From: Tubiluchus corallicola
Lineage: Eukaryota > Priapulida > Priapulimorpha > Priapulimorphida > Tubiluchidae
DNA length: 64,000 nt
Direction: 5' to 3'
Assembly (NCBI GenBank): GCA_030141605.1
Contig: JAQGDQ010000128.1
Coordinates: 248,001-312,000, forward strand
The translations under genes and the position numbers were made by a program. Below, in pieces: positions 15,201 through 29,500 of this stretch. Position 1 is the first letter of the stretch; each line of letters starts with the position of its first letter. Under the pieces are notes generated by a model, which worked only from the letters and a program-made list of their open reading frames with translations, did not search any database and was not told the DNA's origin.

Positions 15201-16901
15201 GCACATTGGTAGTAAGCAGGGCGAGCTCGGCAATTTGTTAACAAATTACTGCACCAAAGTCATGGTTGGTATTTTATGTAGTCACACTGACTTTGGATAT
15301 ATTCCTACATAACAAATGTTATGTATATGCATATACTTACCATTGTTAGAAAAAGAGGTAAAATAAAAGCTTGCATCAAACCATGCCATCGAAATCCAAG
15401 CCATTCAAACAAACTGTGTTTCTGCAAACAGTCCGTAAGTGTTCATTTATACAAAAAACTAAGCACGAAGTTACAATAAAATGACAGGAATTTACTTGCA
15501 ATACTATGCCACGTAAGCCAACACGACACTAGAGCTCCAAAAAAAGTTCTGTATAAAAGATTTAAAACCTGCTACACAGTAAAAAATTAAAGTAGACATA
15601 AATATATGCATAGGAAAATTAAAAGGAATAATCATATGGTCCTAACTGTTATGGCAACCGATTTTCCTTATAAATCTCAAACTGTTTACATAATCATTTT
15701 AAGTGCAAATTACCTGAAACACTTGAGGATACCATGGCAGTGCAAACACAAACAGATAAACTGGAGCTATACACGAGATAATGACTACACTCAAGAACCT
15801 CTTCTTGATAGTATCTGGATGGTCTCTGCAAACAAGCAAAAATTTGGTAGTTGTAGTACACTAACTGTCAATCAAAGAACCTTAACACATTTTGTGATAT
15901 GAAAAGTCAATAGATTTGCACACCACAGTTGACAAAGCGCACACATCGAAAAGATTTTTAAACATTTTTGCCATACTTCTTTCAAAATAAATCCGCAATA
16001 AAATTACTATCTGTGACAAATTAACATTTGGTCTGCCTGGGGTTTGCATTCTTGTTGGCTTAGCAATGGGCATAGAAGCCTATGACTTTTGCGCGCAACT
16101 CTGAGTGAAAAGCACAGTGCACCAAATAAAAAACATATGGAAAGTAGCTAAGTTAAGCTCGAAAGCACAATATGGCACTGTATATGATAGCGTAAGGTAA
16201 AGAGCAAAAGTCAGATAGCGCCAGTATTCCTTGATTTTTTTAACGTTCAGGTAAAACCTGTGCAAATCTAACCAGCTAACCGGAAGTTAGATTTGCGGTA
16301 ATGGGCATTAGTACAAATGTTTAGGCGAACGGATTTGGGGATTCATGTCGAAATTCTAGCCCTGTCTTTGATACGAAAGTATATAAGCTTTGAACTAGAG
16401 ACCCTCCGTGTGGCCATGACTATTGCATATCAAGTGAAACACCTACATTTTAGACAGTAACTGCCTGCAAATCAGTAACACTGATAAACTTTATTTCTCT
16501 CACACTTATTAGCCGTTTCCTACTCCTACTAGAAATAAGTAGATCTTCTGAAAAATGTCTCGGTGAAAATGTCATTTCAGAATAGCAATCTAGGCCTAAT
16601 ATGTCGTCACAGTCGTCCTCGACAAATTTGACACGAAGGGTAAGACTCAGTCTGTGCCAAAACTCGATGTTGAATTAAGTTTAATTTCTTTACCAGGCAT
16701 TGGATTTCTTTTATTCCAGTTATTTTGTTGTTAAAATTCTTGAAATTAAATATTACTTCCATATCAATAATAACCTAACCTATTTTCCTTTGTCTTCCAT
16801 ACATATAAACTTCCTACATAACTAAATGCTAAAATAAGACAATGAAAAATTGCCCACAATGAAGAGCAATCAATTAAATCACCACAGCCGGACGCTGCCA
16901 T
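9230..16901 (-). CDS. RCE1: CAAX prenyl protease 2 (RCE1 / FACE2), complete, nine coding exons
   Basis: Minus-strand exons: 16901-16780, 15825-15714, 15421-15341, 13964-13904, 13553-13495, 11764-11656, 11347-11276, 10170-10108, 9429-9230. They join to 879 nt (292 aa plus stop), with all splice phases consistent. The enzyme is an ER-membrane protease that removes the -AAX tripeptide from prenylated CAAX proteins such as Ras. The three CPBP-family motifs are present: EExxxR (E150, E151, R155), FxxxH (F179, H183) and HxxxN (H236, N240, in HSFCN). Landmarks shared with known RCE1 proteins include SYVGSLYVWK (exon 1), RDHP (split across exons 1-2), WLRNHVVAPFSEE, and FQFCYTTVFGAYSAFLF. The protein is mostly hydrophobic, as expected for a multi-pass enzyme. 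The start is the ATG at 16901, giving a short N-terminus before the first membrane segment; I see no longer in-frame start. The exon 1 donor GTTAGG is weak but gives the right phase. Confidence 0.95.
10966..11076. repeat. AT dinucleotide-rich tract in an RCE1 intron
   Basis: Two (AT)n/(TA)n-rich blocks flank a short unique piece containing CAGCCTGGGGCAAC. The same 15-base string ACAGCCTGGGGCAAC recurs at about 13410 in another RCE1 intron. The tract is palindromic and able to cruciform. Confidence 0.6.
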
Positions 16902-16992
16902 GATGCCTTTTAAGTTTTAATGTCCGCCCAGACCTAACTAACCCAACGCAAGTCTTTTCAAGTCCGATTCGTTGACTAGTGTCGTTTCTTAT

Positions 16993-17184
16993 GGTGCGTT
17001 CAGACGTAGAGACTGCTCCTGCAATTTGTTGCGCAGCTTCTCCCTGAGAGATAAGTTACCAAGCCGTTCACACGTTGCAACAAGTTGCGAGAGAAGTTGC
17101 CAAACCGTTCACACATTACAACTTTACTCCCAGAGAGAAGTTGCGCAACAAATTGCAGGAGCAGTCTCTACGTCTGAATGTACC
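16993..17184. mobile_element. 192-bp MITE with about 56-bp terminal inverted repeats
   Basis: The left end starts GGTGCGTTCAGACGTAGAGA, and the reverse complement of the right end starts GGTACATTCAGACGTAGAGA. The match continues through CTGCTCCTGCAATTTGTTGC and CTTCTC for about 56 bp with roughly five mismatches. The centre has two direct copies of CCGTTCACAC followed by TTGCAAC/TTACAAC. I could not settle a target-site duplication: flanks are CTTAT and TACGT. High arm identity suggests a fairly recent insertion. It starts about 90 bp upstream of the RCE1 start codon, so it may lie in the RCE1 5' UTR or core promoter. Confidence 0.85.
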
Positions 17185-17400
17185 TACGTCTTAGACTTGA
17201 AATAAATAATCAAGCGTAATAGATTGACAACTAAAAATGGTATGAATTGATAATAAAAACAAGATAATACTGTGACCAAACTAAGATTTCTAAAGTGCAG
17301 TAAATTTATTTCATATAATTAGAGGTACAATTAATTAGAGGCACTACCAGATATAGCCCATATAATTCTGCCTCTACAAAAACAACGACTGATAACCATG

Positions 17401-17506
17401 CAGAACAATTTATTACATCAAAATGTTTCTTATCGAATAAACAGAGTATCTATCATGCCCTCAATATTTAGTGTGGAAGCTTTGCTCTTCTCGCACAGCC
17501 TGCTTG
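17401..17506 (+). repeat. Dispersed repeat, copy 1 (relative of 32193-32300)
   Basis: This aligns along about 105 bp to positions 32193-32300. Shared blocks include AACAATT.ATTTATTA, ATGCC.TCAATATT, AGT.TGGAAGC and CGCACAGCCTGC/TGCACAGCCTGC. The similarity is imperfect, so the copies look old. No open frame or promoter box identifies the family. Confidence 0.5.
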
Positions 17507-18681
17507 CTGTCAATGCAGCTCTAGAGTTAAAGAGCACGCACTCTTGAAGGGCGCATTATCATCTGAGACTCTGGATGGAATGGACGAATGGATCACAGTA
17601 GAGTTCACATAAATTGAGATCCGTCAATACATATAGCAGACGTCTCATATAACCTATTATACCAGGTTAATTATGCCACACCGCTGCCTTGAATTGTGTG
17701 ACTTTGTGTGTGCGTAAAATTACATTTAAACTAAACTTGTGTCAGTAAAACTCATTCTTAATTTTGAGATGACCGCCATGTAATATTAAATTTAGACAAT
17801 TGAACATCTGTTCGAATTCTACTTTAGTGTGAATGGGGGCTAGTGATCGAGGGCCCCAATTTATACAGTCATACGCACAACATTTTCACTGCATTTTGAA
17901 AAGGTTTTCAAAAATGGGTTGAGTGTAAAATCAAAGCTTGGAAATGGTTTTAATAGTATCATAGCAACGTTTGTGAAAATGGTCTGTATAAAAAAATGCT
18001 GCACACCGCAAGTCAAAATGATACAATACATCACGTGTGTCACAGTACTAAATAATCAGTCATTCATAGAAAAATACTAGACCATAGTGATGCTAGCTAA
18101 AAACATTGACATCAGCTGCTTTTGCTGTTAGTACCGATTCAGAGGCAATTTAGTTGCGAATTTATACACTTGGTACTTGGTAAGGGCATACTTGCAAACT
18201 GCCTATTATGGACCAAACAGACTGAATCAGTTTAAAAAAACGATGTGTTTAGCGAGTTTAAAGAAACTTGATAAACAAGTTGTGACTCATCTGAACTAAG
18301 AGTCGGCGCAACACTCTGTGCTACTTTACTGCCGTGCGTCAATAACGACGATCATAGCGACAAAACTACGCAGTACGCACACCAGTAGCATGTAATTGGA
18401 CTACAGCTACTGTCACGGTCTGCTAAATGAGTATCCCAGTGTGTGTTACACGCGTCGCGCTTGTTCGCCGGTTCACGCTCAGCCTAACCAGAATCTGATC
18501 GAGCCAAGTTGCAGATTAATTGCATAATAGGCTGAATGGGAAAACTTTCTTTGGTGTAAATGTGCTAGTAGTTGTGTAGAGCTCATAGTAACAAGTCAGC
18601 AAGCCACTTGGCTTGTAAAATGTCCTGTTTTTGCAGTTAAATGTGGGTCAGTTGTTTGTTCGTGGTGCTCTTTAAATGTAA

Positions 18682-18693
18682 ATGATGCCTTGA
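18682..18693 (+). promoter_or_regulatory. Minimal upstream ORF before the LC3 start
   Basis: The string ATG ATG CCT TGA sits 6 bp upstream of the LC3 start codon in a different frame. If it is inside the 5' leader it would be a two- to three-codon upstream ORF, which could lower initiation or act by reinitiation. Whether the transcript includes it is not known from sequence. Confidence 0.4.
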
Positions 18694-18698
18694 CAACA

Positions 18699-21373
<2,675 letters not shown>

Positions 21374-23547
21374 AGCATCCATGGTTGTGGAGGAGTAATG
21401 ATTTCTAGGATGAGCCCGCAAGTCACAGAACGACTCGTGCCTGAGGCAAAATACAATAACACAAAGCACAACAGGCAAAAAAAATTGCCTTTGAACTGTA
21501 TTGAAACTCGTACTGAAACAGCGTAACGTGTTAATATAACTCTTAACTGCCCAAGACCATAAAAATTATTCTATGTGCATGAAAAAGTTTGCTAAGTTTC
21601 GAGTCAATTTTCATGTCATGCCTGATGATATCTGTACTATACTCGTACGTTGCTATATATTTTATTTGCTAATTGGTTTGGAGAGTTTTATTGACTGTAC
21701 AATGTGCTTAACATTACGTTTATCTTGGCGTGTATTGCATAATCAATGATAATCTAAATGTAATTATGAGTTATAATTATAACCCTAGGTCTTTTACCGC
21801 CATTAAATCTTAAAAATTAACTGTGAGAGTTGTGTAAGTAAATACATGTAGTTATGTTACGTGTAAATAATTAAGAGGTGTGATTAGTCAAATATAATTA
21901 TCATTTTTTACATATTTTACATTAGTTTCTTCTACCATGAGAAAATATTCTCAGATGGTTGGCTACGCAAAAAGAAAGCAGAGTAAAATTTATTCATCAG
22001 CAAAAGTGACACTGATGATTCGTGTTTGTGGGGCAGGTGCTCTACCATTATTTTAGGCAGTAAGCTGGAGAAGCAACATGCTGTAGCTGACCAAACTAAA
22101 AAAATCTACAAGTTTCATTATTAATTTAAAAATATCATTTGTACTACTGCCTAATCTTTTCATTAGTTTGTAATGCAATGACAGAGTCATGCAAGATTGC
22201 TCTTGTACAGTATGTTTATTGTGCTTTCTCCATCGTGTAACGTATAGCTTATTTAATTTTTGAACAGGCCAATGTAAGTCATATAATGAACGTAATCAAA
22301 ACACGTAGTAGCAAATTAAGCTGCTAAGTGTATATCATATTAACCAAAATAATCACATCGATCAGTTTGCTATGATCGAATGCCTATTACATTTAGCTAT
22401 TGCAGGTGCTTTTTTCAGAAAACTCCTGTAACAAAGAAATCTTTTAAAATACAAAGATACAACTGTAACCCTGTAAATACTAGCTACCAACAGTACTGGG
22501 GAGGACAGGCTGTTCGAACACTGGAAAATAGGGAGTACGCGAGTACGTGACTCAGTCACGCATATATACATTGTATATCTATGCAGCCCTATAAATTATG
22601 TCGTGCGGCAGAATAAAATTATGGAAATCCTCGTCCCACAGTTGCCAAACACCTAAAGTTTTAATAAGAAAAGGTCATCATTTTCCTGAATACGATCGTA
22701 TAATAAAGCTGGAACCAAACATGCTAATTTAGCGTGTTGCTGAATGCATAATAAATTATTAGGATGGATTTTGCAAAAGATACATCAAAAAAGCTTACCT
22801 TACAATAATTGGTATCAATTTTGATATTGATAATCATACCCATATTAAACAGTAATTTAGCCATTTATTTGATCTGTTCGTTTTCGAGTCGGCAGCTAAT
22901 AATTATGTAAACAACGCACTTTACGTCGGTTTCTTTTAAAGCATACCAAGCAACTTAATGAATAGTATTTATAACACTGATCCTATTAAGAAGACCTATA
23001 ATAGGTGCTATTAATAAAAGAATGTTTATTCATGTGCCCTAACAAGCCTTCTCTTAATGTAAAGTAGTTCCTTAACTTTGTTTTCAAACACCTATATTTT
23101 TTACTGTACTATACTTTTTCTACGAGCCTGTTTCACTGCATCTTTGGCTTCCAAAATGCAAAACAAATGTCTGTACTGTACTGTGCCTGTAAAACTGGTT
23201 GTTGTTTGGTAATCTATCACACCGAAGAGTACTGCTACATTCTGCAGTGGAAACGTTTTGGCTGATTTTTAATATTTAACGTTTTAGTAAGAGTTATATT
23301 TTCAGATCAGATACTACATAATTATGCTCCTATAAAGACGCAGATAACATTATTATTAGAGCAGTTCAGATTTCGCGATTACAGGCCTTCACACAGGCAG
23401 GCATAATCATAAGTAATATAACTTTGGATGGCTGGTTTTTTTGGAGCCTATACTTTAAAACATCTTCGCTTTCCCAAACACATAACTTTTGAAGTTGTAT
23501 GATTCATGTAAAATGCGCAAGGCTTCTGCAGATGTTTTAGGTTGGAT
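21374..23547. other. Intergenic region between LC3 and the acid lipase
   Basis: AT-rich sequence between two plus-strand genes, holding the LC3 3' UTR and the lipase promoter at unknown positions. Short open frames are unsupported. A three-codon upstream frame (ATG TTT TAG, 23532-23540) lies just before the lipase start. I see no repeat or RNA gene here. Confidence 0.55.
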
Positions 23548-26500
23548 ATGCCTGGAAGTGTAAAGTCTGGCGGTTCAACAAGCATGTGTCATGGTTGGAA
23601 TAACGCTATTATAGTATTTTTAAATATTTTAGTTTTTAAATCTGTATATATATCTGCAAACGATTCTTCAGACTTAAGAATTGATGATCTTCTACTAACT
23701 AGAGAGAAAAGTACACATGGAAATGTGTTTATGGAGAAGAAACTGGATCCAGAAGTTTTTATGAATGCTGTATGTTTACTCTCAGTTTGATTACTACTAG
23801 TCTTTACTAAACCAATTCGGGGGTAAACTTGGCGTGCAGTAGAGTTATCAGTAGCGGTACCGTGACAAAATAATTTTTGCTTTTGTTATCCTGTATAATA
23901 AATATCTATCGAAATTGGTAATCAATGCTAATTAACTTTTCACACCGAAACACTGTTTATTTGGTTTATTATTACAATGATTAAATTTTACATTAGCCAC
24001 CAGTTTCTGTAAACAAAAATTTAAACTGTTTTATTGGAATTCTTTAAACTGAAACAACTTATAAATTTATTAGTTTGTATAACATGACAATTCTTAAAGT
24101 ATAGTGCAATACATCTTCTCAATAAAACAGTTTGAAAACACTAAGTTAATCTACATCATTTCACTCTCTACTTTCTGCTGGCTGCTGCTTTTCATTTTTA
24201 CAAACTTGTTACCTTGTAGATTGAAATTCATGTTAAAAAATAATAGTACAGATAGCATTGTTTTATGTCACACAACCGCAAAAGTATTGAATACATTAAT
24301 ATTTGATTAGGTTTTTTATTTTGGTTCTAGTTTTACAAGTATGATTCGAGTTCAGTTCATGCAAACTAATAAAGTCACGCTCTCACTTATTTTAATAGTC
24401 TAATTGGCTATTGCCTAATAAAGCTTGTATTTTAGAATTTAGGAGAATTAGGAGTATAGATCACATAATAAATCTTTCGATAAGTGAATCAGTCGAACAA
24501 ACTAGAAATATTGTACAGTTAATTTGATATGAGTGTGTGGCTTGTTGCTTGCGTTTTTAAAGCATTTTGATCTATTCTATAGTTCTATGCTCACTGTTAT
24601 GAGCTTATGCCTTGTCAGTTGTCAAGCAAACTGATATAGTTTTTAATTCTTAACAAGCATCAGTTGGTGTTAGTTATACTGTACGTAATTTGTGCCGAAA
24701 GTTAAAGGCCCATGCTGTTTTTATAAATTTACTAACTCATCATTGCTCACCATCCATATACAGAAAGATGGAGGTCTAAGGAAAAAACAGATAATGTTTT
24801 GCACACTTGTTTTAAAATTGTATAGAGGCCTATAAAATATGCATGTTTCTTACCTTGATTTGAATATATAGATGACTTCTTCATATTATCATGTCTACTG
24901 TTCAAGTTTTTATATGTTTTTTCATTTTTAGTCTGAGTTGATAACTAGTAAAGGTTATCCGTGTGAGGCACATAATATTGTAACAAATGATGGATATATA
25001 CTAGGTAAGCATGTGAAATTGTGCATGGTGTCTCTCTTTCTATGCTAGCTGTGAATCATAGTTATAGTGGAACTAAGATATTGAAGTAAGTTTTTTATTG
25101 CGTGTTTTTTTTGAGTTAATACATTTATAAGTATAATATATTTTGGTTTTACTGAAACAGACTTCTAATTTCTAAGTAACCTAAACATGCAAGATAAACT
25201 AAATATTTACTGGTCAGTGACTCTTGTCTTGTTCAGTATTTGTGTTATTGTTTTTATCTTACTTTTTGAATACTTGGTGCCCAGTTCTGAAATAGGTGTA
25301 CCTATTTACAAACTGTGGCTTTATGCAATAGATTGGTTTTAACTTTGGTTGCATGGTTAGAAATGTACTAAATGATTTTCCTTTATTTGTTGTCACTACT
25401 CATTTTCGTACCATTTTTAAGGTTTACAAAGGATTCCTCATGGAAGAAATGAAGTTAACCATTCAACCAATCGGCCAGTGGTGTTTTTGCAACATGGCCT
25501 CCTCTGTAGTTCCACAAATTGGCTGACAAATTTGGAAAATGAAAGTTTAGGTAAGATTTTCCTGATGTAAAAAAAACTGAACATGTTGCTAATCATGTAT
25601 GGCTTACATACGTGCATCACCTCTTAATGTACAGGCGTGCTTTGGTAGTCAAAGTGCATAAATGTGGAAAAACCTAGGTGCTGGTATCTGTTCAATTTTT
25701 GACATTTTGCTGCTGTTAATAAGGCTTTTATAAATACACGCAGTGTTTGCGAGTGATCATCATAAGTAAGTAAGTAAATTATTTATTGCTTTTACAAAAA
25801 ATAGGGCATGTAACAATAACATAATTAGATACAAGAGTAAGAAATGATTTATATAAACAAAATTTGATTATAACAATATAATGTTGGTTGGTGAGTGTGT
25901 TTGACTGTTATAATAGTGCTATGAAGGTGGCAAACGAAAATGTGCTGCCATCCAACATCGGCACTGAAAAATAAAGTGTGACAATATGGTTAGACCTACT
26001 TATTTTCAAGCTTTTTGACTTCAGTTTGTTTGTTGCATTAAGCTTTAGACTAAATCAGGTAGCACTATAACTTAGGCAGTGATGTAGTGAAGACTGGCTG
26101 CTACATTAATTGTAACTAAAGCGCTTTCGGTACCCTGATAGTTAGATATCCAATTCGATGCTGATATACATGCACTACTACATTGTTCAAAAGTATTCTA
26201 TTAACGAAAACTAAGTGGAAACCAAGGTTTACGTTTTTTATACCGCAACTCAAAATAGAACTTCACATAACTTTCTCATTCAAAAGAGTCATATTATGAC
26301 TGCTACAGAAAAATTGTGTAGTGACTGAACTCTGTATTCTATAGGGCTCACATGAGAGTCGTAGTTAAGATGCATTGATGGGTATAAACAACCTTTGACG
26401 TCAAGCAACTGCATGTGTGTGTAGCAAAACTGTGAAAAGGCTTAATCATTCAGTACCAAACCAAAACAGCGTTATTTACATCTGCCAACTGAAAGAGGAG

Positions 26501-29500
26501 GCACGAAGTCCGAAGTTGAAACAGTATAACCAGTAGGAGTAGAATCAGGAAACTAGACAATTGATTTAAAACAGGGACTGAGGCTCTTAGAAGACCTTTA
26601 AATTCCATTACATATTCACCTATTTCAGAGCATTTACTTAATTTAGGGCACTCGGCTACACTAATCAGTTTCCGAATACATCATAAAAGTGATATTCTGA
26701 GAGGGTTGTTTTATACATATAGATATGTAGGTAGGTAGGTAGGTAGGCAGGCGGGCAGGGAGGGAGGGAGATAGGTAGGTGGGTAGGTAGATACGTATTG
26801 CTAGTTTGTATTCATTACTGAATTATACCTGTGCATTGTAAAAAGTGTTTTGCTACATGATTGATACAAAATACTTCTCTAAATTAGTATGTAAATTGTT
26901 AACCCATCATTATTATTTTCAGCTTACCTGTTAGCTAATGAAGGATTTGATGTTTGGTTGGGAAATGTTCGTGGAAACACATATTCAACAAGTCATACCC
27001 ATCTGGACCCTACCTCTAGGAAATTTTGGGATTTCTCGTATGCATTTTACCTGCCATATTACGCTGTACTTTTCTGAAATTTGTTCTATGTATTCTACAA
27101 GAAACTACATTTTTTTATATTTTAATCAAAGACTTATATTTTCATTAAGTTTTTGCAAATCATTGGCCATTTAGCGATGAACTATTGTAATGTAGATGAT
27201 GTCTTTCCTCACTGACAGTTTTCTCATTTAATAACAAATCTTGTTTTAATACTTGACTGTGTTCTAGATAAGGCAGTAGTAGCAAATTTAAAATCTGATG
27301 TTTTTGCTGTGGGTTAGTATATGTTTAACTGGTCCTGAATCTTTAGGTTAGTCTAAAAATGATTACAAAATATTTTACATTACAATAACTTAGTTTCCTC
27401 TTTGTTTAAACAGAAGGTGATGTAGAAATATGTACAGTCAAATTTTTAGTATTTCATTTACAAATTAGGCACTAGTTATTCCTTATTAAGATGCCAATAC
27501 AATAACTTGATAACTTAATTCACATGACTTCCTTGACTTTATTAAATATTTTTCACTTAAGAAGGCATTACTATCATTGGGGGGATTTATTAGTTTTTAT
27601 TTATTATCTATTGTCTCGTTAGTTTTTGTAACTATATGGAGTGACCGTGATACGCTCATATCTCAGTTTGCCGCACAAAAGCGGGGAGACTTCAGTCCGA
27701 ATTTGCCGATTGTCCGTATTTACCGATACTAAGCTAGTACAGTATGACGGTAGACTCACGGTAATATAGAATCAATCGCCTAATTGTTTCTAAAATGTCT
27801 AGTACGGGCACTCCTATGCACAAGTATATAAAAACTGTCTGCAGTTGTCTCACATAATTGAGCTTTTACTATTTTTATGTCATCCTACTTCACTTTTGTG
27901 CACTGTTGTCTTACACACTGCTTCGTTATACTAATGTAATGATGTAAACAGAGTGAGGGCCCGCCATAGTATGTGGGATTTTTTAACAGTCCAAATTTTG
28001 TCCGATTCTTACAATATCCATAAAAGCGAGGTCCGGCAAACCGAGATATCAGTGTTACTATTTTTTCATCACAAGTTTTTTATACATAGATCATGAGGCA
28101 CAAAAAAATGTGATGAGGTATTGGTTACAATGTTATAAGAAGAAAGTAACAGGATTGCTTGGAAATAAACACCAAAAATCTTAGATCATTCCCTTAGATT
28201 TTTCCAAAGATACAGAAGCTTTAAATCAACAAATCAAAAAAATAAATGCTGTAAAAAAATTTGTGTCATTGTTAAAATCTACAGCAAGTGCTCTATGTGC
28301 CCATCATTTTCACTGCAAACTATAAATGAAGGTATTTCTTCCAACAGCTGACAGGTTTTCACTTCTTTAAGGTGTATTTGGTCCCAGCACTCAACACTTC
28401 TTATCTTTAGTTGCTTTGCATCAAATGGCTCTGTGCAGCCATTGTACACTTTTTCTTTAAGGGAATTCCAGATACTGTGATCCAGGAAATAAACTCCCAT
28501 TTTTTCTTAGTAACAAATCTTTATCGGTGCTTTGTTTTCTGTGGTGAAGATCATGATGTAAATTGTTTTATTGCCTTGTGGATTCCTGCCATATTTTGAG
28601 TGATTTACACATCAATGTGGCTGCTTTTCACTTGATGATTATAGCTGACATTGTTCCAGCATTTAGTTTTTTTAAAATTCAAAAGTTTTTTTAGCCATAA
28701 GTTTAAAACCACTAAGACTATAAACTTGTAACTTTCCCGGTCAAAAGCTAATGTATTGTAATATCATGTTGTGAGATTTAAACTTTTTAGTGCGTTTGTT
28801 TGTAGCATTATTATCGCCTAAACTTCCGCACATTTTTTCTGTGCCACCCGATATATATACACGTATATTAATATTTTAGATGGGATGAAATGACACAGTA
28901 TGATCTGCCTGCCATGTTAAATTATGCTCTGAAGTTGTCAGGTCGCAAACAGCTTTACTATGTTGGACATTCACAGGGTACTCTAATGGGCTTCACCGGT
29001 TATAGTATTAACCGTGATCTTGCAAAAAAAGTAAGCACTAGAGTTGTAAGGCTGATTAAAGTTACAATCAATGGATTTGTAAATGTTAGAGATTTTATCT
29101 GACAAGCCTCTGCAGTAATAATTTTGAGTTGAGTAGTGCTATTTTCACAGTTTTGTTTTGTCAGTAATTAGAGAATTTTTACTGTACCTTTAAATGTATT
29201 GACCGACATCTTAGTTACCAAATATATATTCTGCTTTTTAGTATTTATTAATTGAAGAGTAGTGTTGTCTATCAGCAGAAAAAATAAAGAGATAGTTAAT
29301 CACCACAATGTTTATTAATACACGCAGTAGGCGCCGCTTTATAGACTCACTTTGAGACCGAAGTGTTTTGATCCAGTTAACTGAATGAGGATATTAACCG
29401 ATGGGTATAGTATTACTGGTATAGAAGTAGGAGTCACCAGCTTATTATGCACTGCAAAGGTTTTTAATGAATTTTGGAAACGAAGTAATGCCTAAATTCC

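Larger units (their letters stand above)
16902..18698. other. Divergent intergenic region between RCE1 and LC3
   Basis: RCE1 runs leftwards and LC3 rightwards from this 1.8-kb stretch, so both promoters should lie here. It contains a MITE at 16993-17184 and one copy of a dispersed repeat near 17401-17506. Positions 18300-18480, just upstream of LC3, are richer in CpG than their surroundings, which would suit a promoter, but no specific site can be called. No credible coding exon was seen. Confidence 0.55.

Noticed and set aside
15500-15548. A possible 49-nt extra RCE1 exon with a GC-AG type donor (GCAAGT)
   Set aside because: It has a good acceptor and an open frame, but joining it to the exon at 15714-15825 gives the wrong phase and a stop. 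Exons on either side join directly in phase 0, and the length then fits the RCE1 family.
25766-25880. AAGT-repeat followed by a T/A-rich segment resembling a LINE 3' tail
   Set aside because: There is only a loose resemblance to it at 37650-37760 and no coding part, so it is too weak to call.
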